Positions 9,449 through 17,977 of a stretch of DNA of 64,000 nucleotides are shown one piece after another. The notes beneath the pieces are model-generated. The model was not told where the DNA came from and made no database searches. It worked only from the letters and a program-made list of their open reading frames with translations. The translations under genes were made by a program, and so were the position numbers. Origin of the DNA: Epilithonimonas zeae (GTDB lineage: Bacteria; Bacteroidota; Bacteroidia; Flavobacteriales; Weeksellaceae); contig NZ_FSRK01000001.1 in the NCBI RefSeq assembly GCF_900141765.1, forward strand, positions 62,001-126,000, read 5' to 3'. The number at the start of each line of letters is the position of its first letter. Position 1 is the first letter of the stretch.

Positions 9449-9604
9449 TTATTTTTTCAAAAATCCTTCAACTTCGTCAGCGTTCATTACTTTTTCTTCA
9501 AAAACGTAAGCATCTGATTTAGAAGACTTAACCATTTTGATTACTTTTGTCATTTTTTTTGAACCAGCTCCACCTTGAAGTGTTGCTACTACTTTCTTTG
9601 CCAT
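9449..9604 (-). CDS. DUF4295 small basic protein
   Basis: The 51-residue ORF starts MAKKVVATLQGG, is rich in Lys, and ends EGFLKK. It lies 19 bp after rpmG. A DUF4295 protein in this position is characteristic of Bacteroidota, and its constant linkage to L28 and L33 suggests a ribosome-associated role, although none has been shown here. There is no signal peptide or membrane segment. Confidence 0.88.
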   Translation of the reverse strand: MAKKVVATLQGGAGSKKMTKVIKMVKSSKSDAYVFEEKVMNADEVEGFLKK

Positions 9605-9623
9605 TGTAAAATATTTTTATAAA

Positions 9624-9806
9624 TTACTTAATTTCTTTGTGAACAGTATATTTCTTAAGAACCGGATTGAATTTTTTAAGCTCCAATCTTTCTGTAGTGT
9701 TCTTTTTATTTTTTGTAGTAATGTATCTTGACATTCCCGCTACACCGCTTTCCTTATGCTCAGTACATTCTAGAATTACCTGAACTCTGTTACCTTTTTT
9801 AGCCAT
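9624..9806 (-). CDS. rpmG: 50S ribosomal protein L33
   Basis: L33 is a small protein of the large ribosomal subunit near the E site. The 60-residue sequence has the family features: [18 protein letters not shown] at the start, the [10 protein letters not shown] segment, and [11 protein letters not shown] before the end. It has no CxxC zinc pairs, only a single Cys at residue 14, so it is a zinc-independent form. Its start codon overlaps the rpmB stop codon by one base, so the two are translationally coupled. Confidence 0.96.
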   Translation of the reverse strand: MAKKGNRVQVILECTEHKESGVAGMSRYITTKNKKNTTERLELKKFNPVLKKYTVHKEIK

Positions 9807-10054
9807 TACTTAGTCGTGTTTTTAATGTATCCGTTTCTAGCTGCTCTTTCGATAGCTTCTTCAATACCAATCTTGTTGATGATTCTCAATCCGTGAGCAG
9901 AAACCTTAAGGGTTACTGACTTTTCTTGCTCAGGAAGGAAAAATTTCTTCTCTAGCAAGTTAATTTCAAAACGTCTTTTCGTTTTGTTATTAGCGTGGGA
10001 AACATTGTTTCCTACCATTGCACGCTTACCTGTTATTTGGCAAATTCTTGACAT
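9806..10054 (-). CDS. rpmB: 50S ribosomal protein L28
   Basis: L28 is a structural protein of the large subunit. The 82-residue protein opens [29 protein letters not shown], the conserved region with the GKR and SHA motifs, and ends in a [13 protein letters not shown] segment. It is the first gene of an rpmB-rpmG-DUF4295 operon and is preceded by a good Bacteroidota-type promoter. There are no zinc-binding CxxC pairs. Confidence 0.96.
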   Translation of the reverse strand: MSRICQITGKRAMVGNNVSHANNKTKRRFEINLLEKKFFLPEQEKSVTLKVSAHGLRIINKIGIEEAIERAARNGYIKNTTK

Positions 10055-10092
10055 ATCTCGATGTTCTTTTGACTAATGAATATTTGAGAGTG

Positions 10093-10124
10093 CAAAATAA
10101 AGGATTATTTTTCAGTTAGGCAAA
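10093..10124 (-). promoter_or_regulatory. Promoter of the rpmB operon
   Basis: On the minus strand, TTTG (10121-10124) is followed after 21 bp by TATTTTG (10093-10099), close to the Bacteroidota -33/-7 arrangement. The predicted transcript would begin about 30 nt before rpmB. Confidence 0.55.
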
Positions 10125-10208
10125 TTATTTCAAAAATAATTCTTAAAAATTAATATTGTATTTGAAACGCCAAAGCAATAAGCTAATTATTTGATTTTGA
10201 GATGGCTA

Positions 10209-10559
10209 TTAATTTTCAATGAAAAATTTGACATTCTCCAAAGGGTTTCCCGACATTGCAATTTTTCCTTTGATAAGGATAGGACATTGTATTAATTCGG
10301 GATTGAGAGCGATGACTTCAAGGGCTTGTTCATCATTCACAGTTTCTGATTCAGAGAAATATTTTTTGAATAATTCTGTAGAATGTCTTAGGATTCTGCT
10401 CGGTTGTTTGTTGAGTTTTTTGAATAATGTTCTGAGCTCAAACAAACTAAGCGGATCTTTCTTAATATCAATAATCTGAAATTTGATATCATTCTCGTCC
10501 AGATACTCCAGAATAGCTTTGGATTTTGGACAGCTGTTGTTATGAATTACTTTTATCAT
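10209..10559 (-). CDS. ArsC/Spx-family thioredoxin-fold protein
   Basis: The 116-residue protein matches the ArsC-like fold: HNNSCPKSK with the single active-site Cys at residue 10, LxEYLDENDI, and a late PILIKG segment. Family members are glutaredoxin-coupled arsenate reductases or Spx-like regulators. The basic Arg residues of ArsC enzymes are only partly recognisable here and no ars genes are nearby, so arsenate reduction is not established. It is followed by the deoxynucleoside kinase on the same strand but with a 69-bp gap. The start is the first ATG and matches family length. Confidence 0.8.
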   Translation of the reverse strand: MIKVIHNNSCPKSKAILEYLDENDIKFQIIDIKKDPLSLFELRTLFKKLNKQPSRILRHSTELFKKYFSESETVNDEQALEVIALNPELIQCPILIKGKIAMSGNPLENVKFFIEN

Positions 10560-10628
10560 GATGCTTTAAAGTTAAATTTTGGCTAACGTAATTTTCGGAT
10601 TGCAAAAATTATTTCACCAAAAAATAAT

Positions 10629-11243
10629 TTAAAACAAACCGTTCAGTTCTGCATCTATTCTTTCCAGAATGTACCCAAAATCTTCAGGTCTTTCTACGAA
10701 ATCTAGGTTGTCCACATCTATAACAAGAAGTTTGCCTTCTTTGTAATTTTCTATCCAGCTTTGGTATTTGTTATTCAGTTTTGATAGGTAATCTATACTG
10801 ATGCCAGCTTCGTATTCTCTTCCTCTTTTGGAGATCTGTCGCACTAAAGTAGGGACATCTGCTCTAAGATAAATTAGCAAATCCGGTGCCGAAACAAAGT
10901 CTTTCATCAATGTAAAAACTGATAAATAATTGTTAAAATCACGCTCGGAAAGTAAGTTCATTTCAGCTAAGTTTTCAGCAAAAATATGCGCGTCCTCATA
11001 GATGGTTCTGTCTTGGATGACATTTTTCCCACTTTCACGGATTTCCTTCACTTGACGGAATCTGCTTCCTAGAAAATAAATCTGTAATGCAAAACTCCAT
11101 TTGGACATATCGCCATAAAAATCATCCAAATAAGGATTGTGATCTACATCTTCAAATTGCGCTTCCCAATTGTAATGTTTTGACAACATCGTGGTTAGAG
11201 TTGTTTTTCCGGCGCCAATATTTCCTGTAACAGCGATATGCAT
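10629..11243 (-). CDS. Deoxynucleoside kinase
   Basis: This enzyme transfers the gamma phosphate of ATP to deoxynucleosides for dNTP salvage. Starting at the ATG at 11243 gives a 204-residue protein beginning MHIAVTGNIGAGKTTL, with the P-loop at residues 7-14. An in-frame start at 11309 would add 22 residues with no family support, so the shorter form is preferred. The ERS-like QDRTIYEDA segment and the RGREYE lid are visible. The family (dCK/dGK type) accepts several bases, so the exact nucleoside is not predicted. It follows the two secreted-protein genes, about 80 bp downstream of the nearer. Confidence 0.92.
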   Translation of the reverse strand: MHIAVTGNIGAGKTTLTTMLSKHYNWEAQFEDVDHNPYLDDFYGDMSKWSFALQIYFLGSRFRQVKEIRESGKNVIQDRTIYEDAHIFAENLAEMNLLSERDFNNYLSVFTLMKDFVSAPDLLIYLRADVPTLVRQISKRGREYEAGISIDYLSKLNNKYQSWIENYKEGKLLVIDVDNLDFVERPEDFGYILERIDAELNGLF

Positions 11244-11326
11244 TTTCGTAATAATTGATAAGTTATGGTTGATAAATGATAGTGTTGAAAGCTGAAACTT
11301 CGAAATCAATTATGATTTATCAATTA

Positions 11327-12091
11327 TCATTTATTTTGTCTGTAAAGATAAAGTTTGTCCTTTATGAGTGCCAAAAATCCGGCATTATTTTTATCCACAA
11401 TTTTTGCATTGGGATTCTGGAAAATTTCGATCAGATTTTTGCCGTCGAATTTTTTGACACTTTGGTTTTCAAATATCAAAATATCATCGTTGTTCCTTCG
11501 GAGTTTTCTAGCATTTATAATAGTTGCAGAATAGAGCAGAGTAGCTCTGGTGTTATAAACTTCTAAAATATTTTCTTTAAGAATATATATCTTATTATTA
11601 TAGACTATAAAATCCTGCAGAGACTGAAGATTAATATTGAATGGAAATGAATTGATTACAGAATTGCTTCGGAAATTGTATTGAAAAAGTGTTTTGTTGC
11701 TATCATCTATCAGCCACGCAAATTGTAAATCTTCTGCATAAACGGCTTTTATAAAACCGAAAGTTGAACTTAGATTAATTTTCTGAATTTCATTCAGATT
11801 TTGATCGAGGAATTTTATTTCCTGGGCATTTTCTGAAAACATGACAATATTAAGAGGATTGGTGACACTCTGGATTTTGTACGGAAAAGTCATTAACAAC
11901 TTTCCCAGTTGTGTTCCCACAGAATCATATTTGGTAAGACTGAAATCTTTCTTCTTATATATATAGATGTTGCCGTAGTCATCTCCTAAAACTTCTTGAA
12001 TATCTCTCAATTGTAAAGAATCGAATCCAATTTTTTTCTGAGAAAAAGTTAGAATCGAAGTTAATATTAATATGAAAGATAATAATCTCAA
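11327..12091 (-). CDS. Secreted protein with propeller-like repeats, unknown function
   Basis: The 254-residue protein has a signal peptide (cleavage near SFSQ, residue 17). The rest is a set of short beta-rich repeats of the type 'D-x-x-G-N-I-Y-I-Y', 'L-D-Q-N-L-N', 'I-V-Y-N-N-K-I-Y-I-L', which suggests a beta-propeller. No catalytic residues stand out and no T9SS domain is present. It starts 16 bp after the end of the DUF6759-like gene, so the two are probably cotranscribed. It may be periplasmic. I cannot assign a function. Confidence 0.7.
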   Translation of the reverse strand: MRLLSFILILTSILTFSQKKIGFDSLQLRDIQEVLGDDYGNIYIYKKKDFSLTKYDSVGTQLGKLLMTFPYKIQSVTNPLNIVMFSENAQEIKFLDQNLNEIQKINLSSTFGFIKAVYAEDLQFAWLIDDSNKTLFQYNFRSNSVINSFPFNINLQSLQDFIVYNNKIYILKENILEVYNTRATLLYSATIINARKLRRNNDDILIFENQSVKKFDGKNLIEIFQNPNAKIVDKNNAGFLALIKDKLYLYRQNK

Positions 12092-12107
12092 TAGAATGTT
12101 TTAAGGC

Positions 12108-12665
12108 TTAGTTTCCTTTTAATGTAATAATCACATCTTTTGTAAACGCTTTGTTCTGATTGTAAGTAGCATCACAAATCATAGTTGAAACGTTATAGCT
12201 TCCTTTATCTACCAAAATATAATTTTGTCCATTTGCGGGAACTGAAAGGTTGTAGAATTTTTTACCACTGATTTTGATGACAAGAACACATTTGGATTTA
12301 TTGACAAACTGTACAATCACTTCTTTTTTGTTCGGGTCGTTATTGAAAAGACTTGTCAGAACTGCAGCGGTATTTTTTGCTTGTTCAGAAGGTTGTCCTT
12401 TTGCAGCTGTAGTTCCAACTTTGGATGTTTTCTCGATTTTATTTTCAGTCATTGCCGTTACCGTTGGTTTAGCTACTGCGGAACTTCCTCCATATTTTAA
12501 GGATAAGGCTCTTTGTTTTAATTCTGGAACGGCAGGGTGCTTAGGATTGTTACGGATGAAATTTTCTACAACGGCTCTGTCTGTGGTTGATTTGGCTTCG
12601 AAGACGCTTTGTGAGAAAACGGAAAGAGAAACTAAAAAAAACAAAAGTAAAAATATCTTCTTCAT
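12108..12665 (-). CDS. Secreted DUF6759-like protein
   Basis: The 185-residue protein has a signal peptide (about residues 1-18), a short N-terminal piece with SxxDRAVVENFIRNNPKHP that resembles a tetratricopeptide-type helix, a low-complexity Ala/Thr/Lys linker, and a C-terminal beta domain (about 100-185) with SLFNNDPNKK and two Cys residues. The C-terminal domain is clearly related to the lipoprotein at 17970-18443, which shares the LFN(S/N)D, CVLVI/CDFTM and (M/Q)(I/V)C patterns. I believe this corresponds to DUF6759, from memory. Function unknown; likely envelope. It leads the operon with the propeller-like gene. Confidence 0.75.
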   Translation of the reverse strand: MKKIFLLLFFLVSLSVFSQSVFEAKSTTDRAVVENFIRNNPKHPAVPELKQRALSLKYGGSSAVAKPTVTAMTENKIEKTSKVGTTAAKGQPSEQAKNTAAVLTSLFNNDPNKKEVIVQFVNKSKCVLVIKISGKKFYNLSVPANGQNYILVDKGSYNVSTMICDATYNQNKAFTKDVIITLKGN

Positions 12666-12839
12666 TATAAATAGGATTCTGATTTTAATTGAAACGTAAA
12701 AATAAATTAAATCTTGTGAAATAGTATGAAAATTAGATTAAAAATTAATTAGATTTTTTACCGAATTTGAAAAAATCGTCGCAATGTTCTAATTTTATTA
12801 AGATTGTTTTTTGGTGCTAAATATTTTTATAAAAATCAC

Positions 12840-12870
12840 TATATTTGCACGCTGAAAAACATTAAGGAGG
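12840..12870 (+). promoter_or_regulatory. Promoter -7 box and unusual leader of tsf
   Basis: TATATTTG at 12840-12847 matches the -7 consensus. The leader then contains AAGGAGG at 12864-12870, a perfect Shine-Dalgarno sequence that lies 35 nt before the tsf ATG with no start codon in between. The remaining leader is almost pure A/T. Why an SD should stand so far off is unclear. Confidence 0.5.
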
Positions 12871-12905
12871 TAAAATAAAATTAAAATAAAAAAATAATCA
12901 ATATT

Positions 12906-13733
12906 ATGTCTTACACACCAGTAGCTGCAGACGTAGCAAAACTAAGAAACACGACAGGTGCAGGAATGATGGACTGCAAAAAAGCTTTAGTAGAAGCTGA
13001 GGGAGATTTCGAAAAAGCAATCGACATCCTTAGAAAAAAAGGACAAAAAGTTGCTGCTAACAGAGCGGACAGAGATTCTTCTGAAGGTGCAGTTATCGCA
13101 AGAGTAAATGAGGATAACACTTTAGGTGTTGTTATTTCTTTGAACTGTGAAACTGATTTCGTTGCTAAAAACGAAGCGTTCATCGAGTTGGCTTATGAAT
13201 TAGCTGAAATGGCAATTTTTGCTGCTACTAAAGAAGAATTATTAGCGACAGATTTCCACGGAATGACTGTTGCTGATAAATTAATCGAGCAAACAGGTGT
13301 TATCGGTGAGAAAATCGAGATCGGAGCATTTGAAAGAATCGAAGGACCTTTCTTGGGCGCTTATATCCACGCTGGAAATAAAATTGCTGCAATCACTTCT
13401 CTTTCTGCTAAGGCTGAAGGTGCTGACGAAGCTGCAAAAGCTGTTTCTATGCAAGTTGCTGCAATGAACCCAATCGCTCTTGACGAAAATGCGGTTTCTC
13501 AGGAGACTATCGATAAAGAATTGGAAATCGAAAGACATAAACTAACAGAAGAAGGTAAGCCTGCAAACATTATCGATAATATCTTGAAAGGTAAAATGCA
13601 GAGATTCTACAAAGATAATACTTTGGTACACCAAGATTTCATCAAAGATTCTAGCATGTCAGTTGCTGATTATGTAAAATCTGTGAATGCAGATCTTAAA
13701 GTAACAGGTTTTGTAAGAGTTGCTCTTGCTTAA
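12906..13733 (+). CDS. tsf: Translation elongation factor Ts
   Basis: EF-Ts is the nucleotide exchange factor that reloads EF-Tu with GTP. The 275-residue length is typical. The N-terminal UBA-like domain has LRNTTGAGMMDCKKAL near residue 11, and the core contains the NCETDFVAKN motif near residue 78 that contacts EF-Tu. The C-terminal segment ends ADYVKSVNADLKVTGFVRVALA. In most bacteria tsf follows rpsB, but here the upstream gene is on the opposite strand and tsf has its own promoter. A clear terminator follows. Confidence 0.97.
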   Translation: MSYTPVAADVAKLRNTTGAGMMDCKKALVEAEGDFEKAIDILRKKGQKVAANRADRDSSEGAVIARVNEDNTLGVVISLNCETDFVAKNEAFIELAYELAEMAIFAATKEELLATDFHGMTVADKLIEQTGVIGEKIEIGAFERIEGPFLGAYIHAGNKIAAITSLSAKAEGADEAAKAVSMQVAAMNPIALDENAVSQETIDKELEIERHKLTEEGKPANIIDNILKGKMQRFYKDNTLVHQDFIKDSSMSVADYVKSVNADLKVTGFVRVALA

Positions 13734-13753
13734 TCTTAAAGCTTAAAAATATT

Positions 13754-13786
13754 AAATCCTGCTATATTTTGTAGCAGGATTTTTTG
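13754..13786 (+). terminator. Terminator of tsf
   Basis: An 11-bp stem (13754-13764 with 13772-13782) with a 7-nt loop is followed by a T run. Confidence 0.9.
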
Positions 13787-13802
13787 TTATAAAATTTAGA
13801 AG

Positions 13803-13810
13803 TAAATTTG
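13803..13810 (+). promoter_or_regulatory. -7 box before the T9SS type B gene
   Basis: TAAATTTG matches TAnnTTTG and lies 18 nt before the ATG. A TTG at 13784-13786 is slightly too close (16 bp) for a standard -33 element. Confidence 0.45.
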
Positions 13811-13828
13811 CAATCCATATTATTTTAG

Positions 13829-16240
13829 ATGAAGCGGTTAGATTGTTCATATTATCTTGTTTTTATTGCTATGCTAAGCTTTGGTAGTAATCTTATGCAA
13901 GCACAATTTATAAATGTAGATGTTACGACATATACACCTCAGCAATTGGTGGAAGAATTTTTGGGTGCAAAGGTATCGACTTGTATCTCGGTTTCAAATG
14001 TCACCGTTAAAGGTGGGAATATTACATCGGGAGGTGCTAGCTACGGTTATTTTGATAAAGGAACAAGCAATTTTGATATCGATAAAGGTATTATTTTATC
14101 TACAGGTAATGTTTTGAAAGCACCTGGTCCAAATGATGCTTTGCAAAGCGAGATTGGAAGTGGCTGGGGAGGAGATACGGATTTATATGACCTGTTGGGG
14201 GTTCTTAATACCAATGCAACTTATCTGGAGTTTGATTTTATTTCTTCTATCAGTGACAAAGTCAGCTTCGAGTATATGTTTCTTTCAGAAGAATATGATA
14301 AATTTAAATCTGTAACTGGTTGTGGGTATTCTGATATATTTGCATTTCTTATAAAGCCAGTTGGCAGTGCTGGTCCTTATACAAATATTGCCTTAGTTCC
14401 AGGTACTAATCAGCCGGTATCTGTTGTTAATATAAGAGGAGGCGGAGGTAATTGTCCAAGTAAGAATGAGGATTACTTTGGAAGCTTTAATCCGCAAACT
14501 TCTACTTCTCTTTCTCCAACTAATTTTAACGGACAAACCAAAATTTTAATAGCAACAGCTGATGTGGAAATTGGAAAAAAATATCATATTAAATTAGTAA
14601 TTGGTGATGAAAGCAACCCGACTCACGATTCTGCTGTCTTTTTAAAAGCGGGGAGTTTTGTTGGTATTAAGGATCTTGGCTCAGATTTAAGTTTAGAGGC
14701 AGGAACAGCTCTTTGTGCAACGGGAACCCACGAAATCGATGCAACACCGTCTCCAGTGCAAGGTGTTGCAACAAATTACAAATGGTATAGAAATGGAGTC
14801 TTGGTAGCAAACGGAATGATTCCTAAATTTTTGGTTGATAATACTAATTATGGTTATTATGAGGTAGAAATAGACCTTGATACAAATTGTAAACTTAAGG
14901 GGCATATTAATATTGAGCCACAAATTCTACCAATTATTGGAGCTACAAATTTCAACAATATCTGCGATGAAGATCTTGATGGAAATGCAGATGTAATTCT
15001 TAACACATATACTTCGCAAGTTGTTTCCAATCTTTCGCAGGATTATGGATTTGATATTAAATATTTTGAATATCCTCCGGCTAATATTAATAATCCAACT
15101 GAAGCAGCTATTACTAATGTAAAATTTAACTCAGCATCAAAAGATGTTTATATGTGGTTAAAACCAGGAAGTTGCAATCCTACATTGACTAAAATAACTT
15201 TAACAAAAAATACATTAAGCTCGTTTGATAATAGTGTAAGTTTGAAGCCGTTTGATATTTGTGACGAAAAATTAGAAGGAAAGAAAGAAGTGGATATATC
15301 AAGTCCCAATTTTATTAATTCTTTGATACCTACAGGTTTTGATGGCAGACTGGATTTCTACAAATCTAGAACAGGAGCTAATAATAAAGATTCAAAAGAA
15401 TATTTGTCCAATACAACTATCACTTTGGATGATAAAAATAAAACTCCATCTTTTTTTGTTCGTTTTCATCAACTAGGGTTTTGTGATAATGTTGCAGAAA
15501 TTAAATTCAATTTTAAACAACCAAAAAAATCAACAGCTATTCAAGATACTGTAATTTGTAAAAACTCACTTATAAATCTGGATGCAGATCCAGCTATGGA
15601 TATGGGTTTCAGTTCCTATAAATGGTACAAAGCATCCGATCCATCAATAATGATTAGCGATCAACATAAATCAGGAAATCTACCCGCAGGCGATTATATT
15701 GTGGAACTTGGGTTTAATAACTGTATTTATAAACAGTCTGTCAAAATATCAGAACCTCAGGATTTAATCATTAATAATGTTTTAATTGAAGGTAATAAAA
15801 TAACGATTCAGGTTTCTAATGGTATTCCTTCTTATCAATATTTTTTAGATGGAAATAGACAGTCTTCGAATGTTGTTGAAAATGTTTCCAAAGGACCACA
15901 TACAGTTGAGGTTAGGGATAAATGTGGTTCTGTGTTACAAACTTTTTATATCATTAATGAAAAAAATTTAATTACACCTAATGATGACGGTTACAACGAT
16001 GTTATAGATTACTCTGATTTGATGACCAAAATAGAACCTCGACTAGAAGTTTATGATAGAAATGGAGTTTTGGTATTTAAAGGATCATCTGAAAATCAAT
16101 ATAAATGGGATGGTAAATTCAAAGGTAGGCCCTTACCAACCGCATCTTATTGGTATATATTGCAATGGAACGAATCTGGAAACCCTAACAGAGTGCAAAA
16201 AACCGGCTGGATCCTCCTGAAAAACAGAAACTCAGATTAA
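13829..16240 (+). CDS. Secreted choice-of-anchor L protein, T9SS type B
   Basis: The 803-residue protein has a signal peptide ending near MQAQ (residue 26). A choice-of-anchor L domain (about 50-280) is recognised from the STGNV segment, GGDTDLYDLL, and the SFEYMFLSEEYDKF core. Ig-like and repeat regions follow, and the last 90 residues form a gliding-motility-associated (CHU_C, type B) sorting domain beginning ITPNDDGYND with EVYDRNG and YKWDGKFKGRPLP. Type B signals direct export by the T9SS and non-covalent or surface attachment. It is probably a large surface adhesin-like protein. It stands alone between terminators. Confidence 0.92.
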   Translation: MKRLDCSYYLVFIAMLSFGSNLMQAQFINVDVTTYTPQQLVEEFLGAKVSTCISVSNVTVKGGNITSGGASYGYFDKGTSNFDIDKGIILSTGNVLKAPGPNDALQSEIGSGWGGDTDLYDLLGVLNTNATYLEFDFISSISDKVSFEYMFLSEEYDKFKSVTGCGYSDIFAFLIKPVGSAGPYTNIALVPGTNQPVSVVNIRGGGGNCPSKNEDYFGSFNPQTSTSLSPTNFNGQTKILIATADVEIGKKYHIKLVIGDESNPTHDSAVFLKAGSFVGIKDLGSDLSLEAGTALCATGTHEIDATPSPVQGVATNYKWYRNGVLVANGMIPKFLVDNTNYGYYEVEIDLDTNCKLKGHINIEPQILPIIGATNFNNICDEDLDGNADVILNTYTSQVVSNLSQDYGFDIKYFEYPPANINNPTEAAITNVKFNSASKDVYMWLKPGSCNPTLTKITLTKNTLSSFDNSVSLKPFDICDEKLEGKKEVDISSPNFINSLIPTGFDGRLDFYKSRTGANNKDSKEYLSNTTITLDDKNKTPSFFVRFHQLGFCDNVAEIKFNFKQPKKSTAIQDTVICKNSLINLDADPAMDMGFSSYKWYKASDPSIMISDQHKSGNLPAGDYIVELGFNNCIYKQSVKISEPQDLIINNVLIEGNKITIQVSNGIPSYQYFLDGNRQSSNVVENVSKGPHTVEVRDKCGSVLQTFYIINEKNLITPNDDGYNDVIDYSDLMTKIEPRLEVYDRNGVLVFKGSSENQYKWDGKFKGRPLPTASYWYILQWNESGNPNRVQKTGWILLKNRNSD

Positions 16241-16300
16241 AAAATATCATTGTTTTAACACTTCTTTTCTAAAAAAGATTGTTATTCTAATTACTTAACA

Positions 16301-16348
16301 AAAAGCCGATAAAGTTTAATAAAATTTTAACCTTATCGGCTTTTTTTT
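16301..16348 (+). terminator. Terminator after the T9SS type B gene
   Basis: GCCGATAA (16305-16312) pairs with TTATCGGC (16333-16340), with a 20-nt AT-rich loop, then eight T residues. Confidence 0.8.
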
Positions 16349-16389
16349 ATAGCAATACTCCACTTATTCTCTATAAATTTGCCAATTAT

Positions 16390-17193
16390 ATGAAGAAGAT
16401 ATTTACAATTGCGCTATTGTTCTGTATTACTGTGGTTTACGGACAAGATTTTGAAGGTGAAATTTTTATTAGAGATAAGTCCAGCCTTTATCTTAATCAA
16501 GTCTATGTAACCAATATCAATGCGCACAAAAGTGTTTTGGCGAATTATAATGGTGAGTTCAAAATTGCAGTTAAAGAAGGCGAGGTTCTGAGATTTACAT
16601 CCATTGCTACAGAAAGAAAAGATATAGAGGTTACAAAGGAAATGCTGTCAAGGAAAAAGAATTTCATAGAACTTCAGATTGCGTATTATGAAATTCAGGA
16701 AGTTATTCTTAGTTCTTTCAAACCGACAGGTAACCTTAGAAGAGATGTTGCGATGCTGAAAGGTTCTGAAAAAGTATTTGAACTTAAGAAAATGATTGGT
16801 TTACCAGAGCCAAAAGGCGACGGAACTTCTCCTGAGATTCCGGTTTTATCTTTCAATCAAGGGCTTAGTTTTAGTATCGATAGTATTTTTGATTTGATTT
16901 CCGGAGAGAAGAAGAAAAAAGAGCGCTATTATCAATATGAAAAAATGAGTCAGGGAATCAAAAGTCTTCAGGATTATTTTGGTGATGACTATTTTACAAA
17001 ACTTAAAATTCCAAAAGAATTGATCCCGAATTTCCTTCAGTTTATCTACAGCTCAGACAATATTTCTATATTTCTAGAATCAAATAATTACGAGGCTACC
17101 AAAGTTTATATAGAAAAATATCTTCCTATTTATTTAAGAAGATTACAAAACTCTCATTTGATGCAGGTTACAGAAGATTTGAAAAAAGAATGA
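16390..17193 (+). CDS. Secreted carboxypeptidase-regulatory-like domain protein
   Basis: The 267-residue protein has a signal peptide ending at VYGQ (residue 19). The next 80 residues form a CarboxypepD_reg-like beta domain (EGEIFIRDKSS, LANYNGEFKI, VLRFTSIATERKDI), the type often found at the N-terminus of TonB-dependent receptors but here free-standing. The remaining 165 residues are helical and charged, with no recognisable motif. The likely location is the periplasm. A -7-like box TAAATTTG (16374-16381) lies immediately upstream. Function unknown. Confidence 0.82.
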   Translation: MKKIFTIALLFCITVVYGQDFEGEIFIRDKSSLYLNQVYVTNINAHKSVLANYNGEFKIAVKEGEVLRFTSIATERKDIEVTKEMLSRKKNFIELQIAYYEIQEVILSSFKPTGNLRRDVAMLKGSEKVFELKKMIGLPEPKGDGTSPEIPVLSFNQGLSFSIDSIFDLISGEKKKKERYYQYEKMSQGIKSLQDYFGDDYFTKLKIPKELIPNFLQFIYSSDNISIFLESNNYEATKVYIEKYLPIYLRRLQNSHLMQVTEDLKKE

Positions 17194-17296
17194 TTTTATT
17201 TTTATAAAAAAGCTTAATATTATTAATTATTTATTGGAATTAGATAAAAATGTTTATTTTTATCACGTTTTTAGAAGCTTACAGAAAATTTAGAAA

Positions 17297-17977
17297 ATGG
17301 GGAAAAACAAAGCAGCGAGGTTTAGAGAAAATACAATATTACCAAATGTCATTCAGCCAACAAGAGAACAGGCGATTAATGACTTTCAGTACAAAGGAAA
17401 ATGGAATGAATTTTTTGGTAACGATAAACCGATAGTTTTGGAGTTAGGATGTGGAAAAGGAGAGTATTCTGTAGGACTTGCAAAAGCGTTTCCGGATAAA
17501 AATTTTATTGGGATTGATATAAAAGGAGCAAGGTTTTGGTTTGGTGCTAAGGAAGCAATACGTGACAATCTGAAAAATGTCGCATTTCTCAGAACTCAGA
17601 TAGAATTGATAGAAAATCTATTTGCTGAGAATGAAGTTTCTGAGATTTGGATTACTTTTCCAGATCCACAAATAAAATACAGAAGAACAAAGCACAGGTT
17701 GACCAATCCAGAGTTTTTGGAAAAATACAAACATATTCTTAAGAAAGACGGAATTATTCATCTGAAAACGGATTCAGAATATTTACACGGTTATACTTTA
17801 GGATTGTTGCAAGGTCTGGGACATCATATTCTTACGGCGCATCACGATATTTATGGCGCTGCAGAATATCAACCGGACACACCATTATTAAAAGATATTA
17901 GAACTTATTATGAAGATTTATTTTCATCTAAAGGCAAAACAATTACTTACATCAAATTCAGACTAAAGGATGAATAA
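17297..17977 (+). CDS. trmB: tRNA (guanine-N7-)-methyltransferase
   Basis: TrmB uses S-adenosylmethionine to make m7G at position 46 in the variable loop of tRNAs. The 226-residue protein has the SAM motif LELGCGKGEYSV near residue 48, FIGIDIKGAR near 74, and the diagnostic WITFPDPQIKYR(R)TKHRL segment near 117-132. The ATG at 17297 gives a standard N-terminus (MGKNKAARF). Its last 8 bases overlap the next gene, so the two are likely cotranscribed. Confidence 0.95.
   Translation: MGKNKAARFRENTILPNVIQPTREQAINDFQYKGKWNEFFGNDKPIVLELGCGKGEYSVGLAKAFPDKNFIGIDIKGARFWFGAKEAIRDNLKNVAFLRTQIELIENLFAENEVSEIWITFPDPQIKYRRTKHRLTNPEFLEKYKHILKKDGIIHLKTDSEYLHGYTLGLLQGLGHHILTAHHDIYGAAEYQPDTPLLKDIRTYYEDLFSSKGKTITYIKFRLKDE

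Noticed and set aside
10209-10559. ArsC-like gene considered part of an arsenic resistance operon
   Set aside because: No arsR, arsB or acr3 gene is adjacent, and the neighbour is a deoxynucleoside kinase.
12274-12699. 141-residue plus-strand ORF
   Set aside because: It lies antisense to the DUF6759-like gene, whose signal peptide and homology to a paralogue support the minus strand.
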